Assembly (NCBI GenBank): GCA_902797515.1 | Contig: CADBSX010000106.1 | Location: 1-6,811 of the forward strand | Reading direction: 5' to 3' | DNA from: an uncultured Eubacteriales bacterium | Lineage (GTDB): Bacteria > Bacillota > Clostridia > Christensenellales > Borkfalkiaceae | DNA: 6,811 nucleotides | Part shown: positions 1 to 5,369 of the stretch, piece after piece | How positions within the stretch are numbered: position 1 is the first letter of the stretch | Layout: the number at the start of each line of letters is the position of its first letter | Notes under the pieces: model-generated | The model's input: the letters and a program-made list of their open reading frames with translations, nothing else | The model's database searches: none | What the model was told of the DNA's origin: nothing | Position numbers and translations under genes: made by a program

Positions 1-1618
1 AAAAACGAGGCTTGCCGTATTTTGCCTTGCTATTCTTTTCCTTAAAATCTTTCTTTATCTTCGATTTGAAACGCAGACTCACGAAATAGTTTATCAAAAC
101 GGTGGATATAAGCGACAAAAGCGAACTCGTTATCATATATATCGAGAACGACGCCGAATACAGGAACGCGAACACGCCGAACATTATAGGCATCATCCAC
201 GTCATCATTTTCTGCGTCATAGCCGCTTGTCCGTTCGCGCCGTCAACGGTCGCAAGTTGCGTCTGAGTCTTTTGCGCGCGCTGCATAATAAACTGCGAGG
301 CGAACATAGTGCCTATCGACAATATAATAAGAATAAGCCAACCGTTGCCGTTTTTAAATCCTTTTTCCTTGTATTCGGAAAGATTAGCCGTTATCTCGCT
401 GTAACTCTCGCTATTGAGCGTTCCGACAGCGTTCCGCAGGTTTTTGGAAATATCCGAGTTGGACGGTATTGCCGAATTCATCGGGCTGTCCGCCACCCAG
501 ATATTTTTTATCCACGGCGTTATATACGACTTGTTTTGTCTCGTGTTTACGAAAACTTCTTTCGCCGCGTTTCTCGCCGCCTCGCGTATTTCCGCGAGTT
601 TTTCGTTCGCGATCGCCGCCGCGGTCTTTTCCCCGAAATACTTCTCCGCAGAAGTCTCGAACTTTACTTCGATATCCGAAAACTCCGCGAAAACCGCGGT
701 ATAATCGACTTCGCCTTTTTCGTAGTCGAAGTACTTGTTTACTTCCGCGTCTTCCTTATATTCGGTGAAAAACGCATACACGTCCTTTATATCCGCGTTT
801 CCGTTGTCGTCGTATTTTATAAGACCTTTTTCTTCGAGTTCGGTTATGCCCTTTAAGTTTATAAGTTTCGCTCTGAACTCCGCGTCAATATTTTGCAGAA
901 GTTCCTTGTTTTCCCTGTTGAATTTAAGGTCCTCGTTAAGATACTCTTTGAGCGCGGGATATTTTTCGACTATCTCGCCGTATTTGTTCTTGTCCGCGAC
1001 GTACTTTTTCTCGTCGGCGTTTTTCTCGCCGTCCGCATAACCTTCGGTAAACCAGACGTAGTATCCGCTATCTTTCAAAACTTTATTTATATCTACGTCG
1101 AAATGCGCGGTATTGGTATCGTCCGAAAGATAGACGGTGCCGTCCTCCGCGTACTTTTCGACTTCCGCGGTATAAGCGACGCCCATCTCGTTATATACTT
1201 CCTTATTCATAAAATTAGAATAAGCGGTAAACGCGTTTATTACTATTATAAACAATACGAGCGTAATTATCGAGGGCAGACACGCCGAAAACATAGAATA
1301 GCCGTTCTTTTTATAGAGCGCCATCATTTTCTGCTGATAGAGTTGCTGATTGTTGGCGTATTGTTTCTGTAATTTTTCGAGGTCGTCTTTCATAAGTTCC
1401 ATTTTGAGAGAATTTTTCTTCATTGAAACTCGCGACCATATATCCGGACCTAAAGTTATAAGTTTTAAAATAAGAGTAAACAAAATAATACCGAAGCCTA
1501 TATCTCCGGCAAAAGTAATAATACCTCTTATTATTTTACCTATCCAGTTGATGCTTACGCTGCCGAAACCGCCGGGAAAGATGTCTATTCCCGCGGCGAG
1601 CAAATTTTCAAAAATCAT
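1..1618 (-). CDS. yidC: YidC/Oxa1-family membrane protein insertase with large external-loop insertion (3' end beyond the window)
   Basis: Membrane insertase that helps Sec-dependent and Sec-independent proteins enter the cytoplasmic membrane. My reading gives 539 residues from an ATG at 1618, open at the window edge. Hydrophobic segments lie near residues 27-57, 110-132, 425-444, 471-488 and 490-513, which matches the five-helix YidC core. The family signature is clear: a cytoplasmic coiled hairpin at about 66-105 (QQKMMALYKKNG), then SACLPSIITLVLF (compare GCFPLLIQMPIF in E. coli), and MTQKMMTWMMPIMFGVF near 467-483. The hydrophilic-groove arginine position appears to be Lys52. Between helix 3 and a conserved-looking WIKNIWVADSP (369-379) lies about 230 residues of charged, Lys/Glu/Tyr-rich sequence absent from ordinary bacterial YidC. 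There is no lipobox, unlike many Gram-positive YidC proteins. The start is supported by GGAG 6 nt upstream. It is the last visible gene of the rpmH operon. Family assignment is firm; the role of the insert is unknown. Confidence 0.93.
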   Translation of the reverse strand, partial: MIFENLLAAGIDIFPGGFGSVSINWIGKIIRGIITFAGDIGFGIILFTLILKLITLGPDIWSRVSMKKNSLKMELMKDDLEKLQKQYANNQQLYQQKMMALYKKNGYSMFSACLPSIITLVLFIIVINAFTAYSNFMNKEVYNEMGVAYTAEVEKYAEDGTVYLSDDTNTAHFDVDINKVLKDSGYYVWFTEGYADGEKNADEKKYVADKNKYGEIVEKYPALKEYLNEDLKFNRENKELLQNIDAEFRAKLINLKGITELEEKGLIKYDDNGNADIKDVYAFFTEYKEDAEVNKYFDYEKGEVDYTAVFAEFSDIEVKFETSAEKYFGEKTAAAIANEKLAEIREAARNAAKEVFVNTRQNKSYITPWIKNIWVADSPMNSAIPSNSDISKNLRNAVGTLNSESYSEITANLSEYKEKGFKNGNGWLILIILSIGTMFASQFIMQRAQKTQTQLATVDGANGQAAMTQKMMTWMMPIMFGVFAFLYSASFSIYMITSSLLSLISTVLINYFVSLRFKSKIKKDFKEKNSKAKYGKPRF

Positions 1619-1652
1619 CTGTTACTCCAAAACGCATATTTATAGGGCTTGC

Positions 1653-1673
1653 GGCGAAAAAAAACACTTCGCC
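1653..1673 (-). other. Small stem-loop in the yidD-yidC gap
   Basis: In the 56-bp gap, GGCGAA and TTCGCC form a 6-bp stem around an 8-nt, U-rich loop (minus-strand RNA), 1 nt after the yidD stop codon. No U-run follows the stem on the minus strand, so it is not a standard terminator. It could be an mRNA processing or stability element between yidD and yidC. Seen directly; the function is a guess. Confidence 0.3.
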
Positions 1674-1674
1674 T

Positions 1675-1923
1675 TTACAAAAGCCACTTTTTTTTGCCGA
1701 AACTGTCGGGAACGGGATCGAAACCGCCTTTATTGAAAGAATTGCACCTCAAAATTCTTCGTACAATAAGAAAAGAGCCTACAAAAAAATTATGCTTTTG
1801 CAGGGCTTCAATAGCGTATATACTGCACGTCGGAGTAAAGATGCAACTCGTTTTCCAGACGGGAGATATAAACTTCTTATAAAATTTCAACAGTAAAATC
1901 AAAACCTTATTGACGATCCCCAT
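1675..1923 (-). CDS. yidD: Membrane protein insertion efficiency factor YidD
   Basis: Small membrane-associated protein thought to assist YidC-mediated insertion. The 82-residue product has an amphipathic or hydrophobic N-terminus (about 5-20, VLILLLKFYKKFISP) followed by the family signature: Cys27, FTPTCSIYAIEAL (29-41) with Cys33, RRILRC ending at Cys60, and GGFDPVP (66-72). All three characteristic cysteines are present and the length is normal for the family. The ATG at 1923 lies 5 bp after the rnpA stop, with only a weak GGAA before it, so translation is probably coupled to rnpA. Placement between rnpA and yidC is the usual order in Firmicutes and many other bacteria. The Lys/Trp-rich tail after DPVP is unremarkable. 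Confidence 0.95.
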   Translation of the reverse strand: MGIVNKVLILLLKFYKKFISPVWKTSCIFTPTCSIYAIEALQKHNFFVGSFLIVRRILRCNSFNKGGFDPVPDSFGKKKWLL

Positions 1924-1928
1924 TTCCG

Positions 1929-2246
1929 TTACGTAAGTTTTCCGAGAATAAGAGAAATCTCTTCGCTGTATTCTTTAAAAGAATAATTCTCTTTTACTTT
2001 CGGTAGAAAAACTATATTGAATTTTTTATCGAAAGAGCCGAAATTATTTCTCACCGCGGCGCGGAGCAGTCTTTTTATTCTGTTTCTCACGACCGCTTTT
2101 CCGTGTTTTTTGCTCACGCAATAACCTATTTTCAGGCTTTTCGACGGTAAATAAAGAACCATGAACGACTTCGCATAAATCTTCTTTCCTCTTTTGAAGA
2201 TCGCGTCGAAATCGCTTTTTCTTTTAAGTCTTTCTATCAAAATCAA
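1929..2246 (-). CDS. rnpA: Ribonuclease P protein component
   Basis: Protein subunit of RNase P, which binds the catalytic RNA (rnpB, not in this window) and helps cleave the 5' leader from pre-tRNAs. The 105-residue product starts with [16 protein letters not shown] (7-22), the usual N-terminal part that binds the pre-tRNA leader, then [22 protein letters not shown] (41-62) with the RNR signature helix at 54-62. Length is close to the family norm (about 105-120). The start appears to be TTG at 2246, overlapping the rpmH stop as TTGA (4-bp overlap). No clear Shine-Dalgarno sequence sits at the right distance, so translation probably relies on ribosomes finishing rpmH. A second TTG two codons later is an alternative start. 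Third visible gene of the dnaN/rpmH cluster. Confidence 0.94.
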   Translation of the reverse strand: MILIERLKRKSDFDAIFKRGKKIYAKSFMVLYLPSKSLKIGYCVSKKHGKAVVRNRIKRLLRAAVRNNFGSFDKKFNIVFLPKVKENYSFKEYSEEISLILGKLT

Positions 2247-2377
2247 TAAGTCAGTCTTTTACGACCTTTATTTCTTCTTCTCTTTAAAACGTTTCTTCCG
2301 CTTTTCGTGGACATTCTCTTTCTGAAACCGTGAACTTTGTTTCTCGTTCTCTTTTTAGGCTGATAAGTTCTTTTCAT
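2243..2377 (-). CDS. rpmH: 50S ribosomal protein L34
   Basis: Small basic protein of the large ribosomal subunit, bound within 23S rRNA. My translation of the minus strand gives 44 residues beginning [18 protein letters not shown] and continuing [26 protein letters not shown], a complete L34 of typical length (44-46 residues) with the KRTYQP, HGFR.RM and GR.VL..RR.KGR.RL motifs. The ATG at 2377 follows AGGAG with an 8-nt spacer. The gene has its own strong promoter in the gap after dnaN and is the first gene of the rpmH-rnpA-yidD-yidC transcript. Its TGA stop overlaps the rnpA start. Confidence 0.97.
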   Translation of the reverse strand: MKRTYQPKKRTRNKVHGFRKRMSTKSGRNVLKRRRNKGRKRLTY

Positions 2378-2410
2378 AATATTTTCTCCTGCTGATTACT
2401 CTTATCTTAC

Positions 2411-2426
2411 GACTTTTTGAAAAGTC
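2411..2426 (-). other. Hairpin at the 5' end of the rpmH transcript
   Basis: GACTTT and AAAGTC form a perfect 6-bp stem with a 4-nt loop. It lies 8 bp downstream of the -10 box, so the rpmH mRNA should begin almost at this hairpin. There is no U-run after it, so it is not a dnaN terminator. A 5'-terminal hairpin could protect the mRNA from decay or act in regulation; this is inference. Confidence 0.4.
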
Positions 2427-2434
2427 ACTTAATA

Positions 2435-2463
2435 ATTTTACTTATTTTATTCGCTTTTGTCAA
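2435..2463 (-). promoter_or_regulatory. Promoter of rpmH-rnpA-yidD-yidC (sigma-A/70 type)
   Basis: On the minus strand there is a perfect -35 TTGACA (2458-2463), a 17-bp spacer and -10 TAAAAT (2435-2440, 5 of 6 to consensus). Predicted transcription start is around 2428, giving a leader of about 50 nt before the rpmH ATG. It is the strongest promoter-like sequence in the window, as expected for a ribosomal protein operon. Confidence 0.85.
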
Positions 2464-2494
2464 CTTATATTTTATATTTTATTTAATTTTTATT

Positions 2495-3604
2495 TCAGAC
2501 CTGACTGTTTATCTTCATAGGCAGAATAAGATAGAGATATTCTTCGCCCGAATACGGTTTTATGATAAGCGGCGAAATGTTGTTTATAAAGTACATATTG
2601 ACGAATTCGTCGCCGACCGCTTTGAGCGCGTCGCATAAAAACTTCGAGTTGAACGCTATCGACATATCTTTTCCCTCGAAATTTACCGTCACGCTCTCGT
2701 TTACGTTGCCGCTCTCGGTGTTGGCGAAAACCGTTATGCAGTTTTCCTTTATATCGAGTTTAACGAGATTGTTGTTTTCCTTCGCTACTACGAGAGCCCT
2801 TTCGAGACTGTTTAAAAGCGACGTTCTTCCTACTCTTACCGTGGTCACGAACTCGGTAGGAATAAGTTGCTTATAATTCATATAATTCCCCTCTAAAAGC
2901 CTCGTTATAAACACCGTTCCGTCAACTTCGAGCATTAAAGAATTGTTTTCGGAAACGAACGTTATTTCTTCCTCGTCTTTTTCGAGAAGTCTCGTTATCT
3001 CGCCGAGCGCCCTCGCGGGAATTATTACTTTGAAATCGCCTGACGCGCTCTTTATCTTCTTTTTAGCCATGGCGAGCCTCACTCCGTCTATACCGACGGC
3101 GGTAAGAATATCGCCCGTAACCTCGAAAAGACAGCCTTTGAGTATCGGTCTGCTCTCGTTAGTCGAGCAGCAAAACACCGTCCTTCCTACTATCTCTTTA
3201 AGATCTTTCTGCAATATAGAAAAGGTCTTGTCCCGAAGGTCCTTTTTTACGACCGGAAATTCGTCAACCGGCAAAGCCGCGAATTCGACTTCGGAAGAGC
3301 CGTAAGTGATCTTTATTCTCCCGTTTTCTTCGGTCTCTATCTCGACCTGATCTTCGTTTTCGAGTTTTTTGGAAAATTCCGTGAATATCTTACCGGGAAT
3401 AAGCGCATCGCCCTCGACGTAGGTATCGCACATTACCGTCTTTTCGATCGCTATTTCCATATCCGTAGCGATAAGAGTTAAATTATCCCCTTTGACGGAC
3501 AACTTTATTCCCTCTAAAATTTCGTTAGTGGTCCTTACGCTTATTGCCTTCGATACCTTCATTACCGCGTTGGATAGATCCGCTCCGCCTACGATTATTT
3601 TCAT
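2495..3604 (-). CDS. dnaN: DNA polymerase III subunit beta (sliding clamp)
   Basis: The beta clamp is a ring-shaped homodimer that encircles DNA and tethers DNA polymerase III and many other replication and repair proteins. The 369-residue product has the normal length for three clamp domains of about 120 residues each. Recognisable family segments are RTTNEILEGIKL (24-35), ATDMEIAIEK (46-55), FPVV (116-119), SRPILKG (151-157), DGVRLAMAKKK (173-183), LLEGNYMNYKQLIP (236-249) and the C-terminal YLYLILPMKI (356-365). The usual histidine of the DGHRLA motif is Val here, and the usual Pro-Asp/Asn of EGxxPdY is Met-Asn. I chose the ATG at 3604 because GGAG lies 8 nt upstream and the protein then starts MKIIV as clamps do; an in-frame start 18 codons earlier lacks both. 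dnaA is not adjacent, and rpmH follows. Confidence 0.96.
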   Translation of the reverse strand: MKIIVGGADLSNAVMKVSKAISVRTTNEILEGIKLSVKGDNLTLIATDMEIAIEKTVMCDTYVEGDALIPGKIFTEFSKKLENEDQVEIETEENGRIKITYGSSEVEFAALPVDEFPVVKKDLRDKTFSILQKDLKEIVGRTVFCCSTNESRPILKGCLFEVTGDILTAVGIDGVRLAMAKKKIKSASGDFKVIIPARALGEITRLLEKDEEEITFVSENNSLMLEVDGTVFITRLLEGNYMNYKQLIPTEFVTTVRVGRTSLLNSLERALVVAKENNNLVKLDIKENCITVFANTESGNVNESVTVNFEGKDMSIAFNSKFLCDALKAVGDEFVNMYFINNISPLIIKPYSGEEYLYLILPMKINSQV

Positions 3605-3673
3605 ATGAAACTCTCCGTATGATTTAATAAATTTTTTATATAAGTTTAATAGTAACAATAGGCTCTGTAGATT

Positions 3674-3682
3674 TGTGGAAAA
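3674..3682 (-). promoter_or_regulatory. DnaA box (TTTTCCACA on the minus strand)
   Basis: TGTGGAAAA on the plus strand reads TTTTCCACA on the minus strand, an exact match to the degenerate DnaA box TTWTNCACA. It lies 70 bp upstream of the dnaN start, where DnaA binding could serve both the origin and dnaN control. Confidence 0.6.
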
Positions 3683-3970
3683 CCTTTAAAAAGTGAAAAA
3701 ATTTTAAGGATTTACCTTGAATTTTCAGATTTTAAGAAAGGTTGAAAAAGCGTTGATAAAAAGTGAAGAAAAAATTTTTCAAGTGTATAAAAAAATTTCG
3801 TAAACGCTTTTTTTCCGAGCAGGCCTTTATTTATATATAATATTATATAGTATTATCCTCAAAAAATCAAATGATTTTAACAAACAATCGTCAAAAGAAA
3901 ATAAACTTTCCACAATTTAAAAAAATTATCGACACACTCCCTTCAAAAAGTGGAAAACTTAAAAATAATA

Positions 3971-3979
3971 TGTTATAAT
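3971..3979 (+). promoter_or_regulatory. Extended -10 promoter of rsmG
   Basis: TGTTATAAT is a perfect extended -10 (TG, 1 nt, TATAAT at 3974-3979). The -35 position holds only TGGAAA (3951-3956), but extended -10 promoters tolerate this. Transcription should start about 3986-3988, 1-3 nt before the rsmG ATG. The candidate DnaA-like site AGTGGAAAA (3949-3957) overlaps the -35 position. Confidence 0.65.
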
Positions 3980-3988
3980 TTAAACCGT

Positions 3989-4678
3989 ATGCAGGAAGAG
4001 TTTTTAAAAAGAGGCATTTATTTAACGGAAGAAAAACTCGGAAAATTCGCAAAGTTTAAAGATTTACTGCTCGAATTTAACGAAAAATTCAATCTGACCG
4101 CAATAAAGACCGAAAAAGAAATTTATATAAAACATTTCGTAGATAGTCTTATCGCGGTGGATAAGTTTAAAAAATTATCCACAGTGATAGAGATAGGATC
4201 GGGCGGGGGATTTCCTTCTATACCTTTAAAGATAGTTAGGGACGACCTCGAATTTACTCTTATAGAGGCGACGGGAAAGAAATGCGAGTTTTTAAAGACC
4301 GTCGTAAAGGAGTTAGGGCTTGAAAAAGTGACCGTTTTGAACGCCCGCGCGGAAGAACTCGGAAAAGAGGAAAAATACAGGGAAAAATTCGACTACGCGA
4401 CGGCGCGGGCGGTTGCGCGGCTCAACGTCTTATCCGAATACTGTATGCCTTTTTTAAAGGTCGGCGGAAAGTTCATAGCGTATAAAGGCAACGCGGAAGA
4501 AGAGCTTATAGAGGCGGAAAACGCCGTTTCGGTTTTAGGCGGAAGGATAGATAGCGCGGAAAAATATTTTTTATCCGACGGCGGCGACGAAAGGACGATA
4601 ATAGAAATAGAAAAGGTTAGAAAAACGCCGGAAAAATATCCCCGCGGTAACGGGAAAGAAAGAAAAAATCCGCTTTGA
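3989..4678 (+). CDS. rsmG: 16S rRNA (guanine(527)-N(7))-methyltransferase RsmG (GidB)
   Basis: S-adenosylmethionine-dependent enzyme that makes m7G at position 527 (E. coli numbering) of 16S rRNA; its loss gives low-level streptomycin resistance in several bacteria. From the ATG at 3989 the product has 229 residues, close to the family norm. Family motifs in order are NEKFNLTAI (31-39), KHFVDSL (48-54), the SAM-binding loop IGSGGGFPSIPLKI (69-82), LIEATGKKCEFLK (91-103), RAEELG (120-125), TARAVARLNVLSEYC (138-152) and the C-terminal KTPEKYPR (212-219). A GTG at 3950 is in frame but lies upstream of the promoter -10 and adds 13 non-conserved residues, so I reject it. No Shine-Dalgarno sequence precedes the ATG, so the mRNA may be leaderless. 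Transcribed alone and divergently from dnaN; its end is built into a terminator. Confidence 0.95.
   Translation: MQEEFLKRGIYLTEEKLGKFAKFKDLLLEFNEKFNLTAIKTEKEIYIKHFVDSLIAVDKFKKLSTVIEIGSGGGFPSIPLKIVRDDLEFTLIEATGKKCEFLKTVVKELGLEKVTVLNARAEELGKEEKYREKFDYATARAVARLNVLSEYCMPFLKVGGKFIAYKGNAEEELIEAENAVSVLGGRIDSAEKYFLSDGGDERTIIEIEKVRKTPEKYPRGNGKERKNPL
4156..4183. promoter_or_regulatory. Inverted pair of DnaA boxes inside rsmG
   Basis: GGTGGATAA (4156-4164, minus strand TTATCCACC, 8 of 9) and TTATCCACA (4175-4183, perfect consensus on the plus strand) face each other across 10 bp. GTGGATAA and TTATCCAC make an exact 8-bp inverted repeat. The second is the only perfect TTATCCACA I noticed in the window. 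They lie within the rsmG reading frame near the candidate oriC. Confidence 0.5.
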
Positions 4679-4691
4679 CAGCGGATTTTTT
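4663..4691. terminator. Bidirectional rho-independent terminator between rsmG and the lipoprotein gene
   Basis: A perfect 12-bp stem pairs 4663-4674 with 4680-4691: A-run plus ATCCGCT, 5-nt loop, AGCGGAT plus T-run. Both strands therefore have a stem followed by a U-run. The left arm is made of the last codons of rsmG (KNPL), and the stop codon lies in the loop region. It can end rsmG from the left and the minus-strand pair from the right. Confidence 0.92.
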
Positions 4692-4756
4692 ATTAAAATT
4701 TCAGATGAAAAGCGTAAAAAGATAAAATAGTATAAGACGACGGCGAAGTTTTATTA

Positions 4757-5296
4757 TTATTTATTATCCGTACTTTCGCCGCTTGAAATTTCGACTGTTT
4801 TGGCGTAACCGCGCATTTCGTTTTCTAACTTTTCGAAATTATTTTTCTCACAGCCGAACGTAACTCCCCAGAAAGCGTCCGGACCTTTAAAACCGTACCA
4901 GATATAAGTATAGTCTTTTCCGAGCGCGTCGTTCTCGTATATAAAACTCGACACGCCGTTTTCTTCGGATATATCGGACGCCGAATTATAAAAACTTTTA
5001 TAAGTAGTTTGCATCAATTCGGCATAAGTTTTCGTAGTCATTGTTTCAGGTTTATAACCTAACTTTTTGAAAGAATCGAAAGTTTCTTTAACGGTGGTCA
5101 CGATTATTTTGTTTGAAACGTAATTTGCGGTAAATTGCACGTTTTCTTTTTCGGTAAATTGCGAAGTCAAAGTTATGGTTAAACCGGCTTTTTCAAACTT
5201 TTTTTCTTTATTAACGGCAAAACAGCAACATAACGAAATAATACTCGCTATACAAACGAAAACCGCTAAAGCCTTTTGTGTAAATCTTTTAATCAT
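4757..5296 (-). CDS. Putative exported lipoprotein of unknown function
   Basis: 179 residues, not assigned to a named family. The N-terminus is a clear export signal: basic MIKRFTQK, then a hydrophobic stretch (9-27) ending in three consecutive cysteines, SLCCCFAV (Cys23-25). This resembles a lipoprotein signal, but the residues before each Cys do not fit the canonical lipobox well, so lipidation is likely rather than certain. The mature part (about 30-170) is a single alpha/beta-looking domain with a long polar N-half, an aromatic core (YTYIWYGFKGPDAFWGVTFGC, roughly 129-149) and a hydrophilic tail. The layout (FKKLGY, TYAELM, Y.W...DAFW.V.FGC) resembles small Firmicute lipoproteins with a PsbP-like fold, but this is only an impression. 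The start is supported by AAGGAG 8 nt upstream. It follows the membrane-anchored gene by 73 bp on the same strand and ends at the shared terminator. Confidence 0.85.
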   Translation of the reverse strand: MIKRFTQKALAVFVCIASIISLCCCFAVNKEKKFEKAGLTITLTSQFTEKENVQFTANYVSNKIIVTTVKETFDSFKKLGYKPETMTTKTYAELMQTTYKSFYNSASDISEENGVSSFIYENDALGKDYTYIWYGFKGPDAFWGVTFGCEKNNFEKLENEMRGYAKTVEISSGESTDNK

Positions 5297-5369
5297 TGTT
5301 ATATCTCCTTAAAATTTGTCATAAAGTAATTTAGACTTTATCTATTACGCTTTTTTTAATAAACGACGT

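Larger units (their letters stand above)
3605..3988. other. Candidate replication origin (oriC) region between dnaN and rsmG
   Basis: AT-rich gap between divergent dnaN and rsmG with no supportable gene. It contains the following DnaA-box-like sites against TTWTNCACA: TGTGGAAAA at 3674-3682 (exact on the minus strand as TTTTCCACA); AGTGAAAAA at 3692-3700, AGTGTATAA at 3782-3790 and AGTGGAAAA at 3949-3957 (8 of 9, minus); CTTTCCACA at 3906-3914 (8 of 9 to TTTTCCACA) and TTATCGACA at 3926-3934 (8 of 9), both plus. A stretch of almost pure A/T at about 3827-3855 could be the unwinding element. Location next to dnaN, in front of the rpmH cluster, and between divergent genes supports an origin. 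This is inference; no dnaA gene is visible. Confidence 0.6.

Noticed and set aside
227..1040. Plus-strand reading frames of up to 209 residues opposite yidC
   Set aside because: They are antisense to a clearly conserved YidC sequence, have arginine/phenylalanine-rich low-quality translations, and lack ribosome binding sites.
893..1882. Plus-strand frames of 77-159 residues opposite yidC and yidD
   Set aside because: They are antisense shadows of the conserved minus-strand genes and show no recognisable motif.
2417..3305. Plus-strand frames opposite dnaN and its downstream gap
   Set aside because: dnaN matches its family along its whole length; the opposing frames are shadows without start signals.
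3605..3658. Eighteen-codon N-terminal extension of dnaN
   Set aside because: The internal ATG at 3604 has a GGAG site at good spacing and gives the usual clamp N-terminus; the extension is AT-rich and unlike the family.
3605..3700. A standalone dnaN promoter
   Set aside because: TTGTTA and several TATATA-like strings exist, but none are at an acceptable spacing with a good partner, so I could not choose one.
3950..3988. GTG start of rsmG at 3950
   Set aside because: It lies upstream of the best -10 box, has no ribosome binding site, and adds residues not seen in RsmG.
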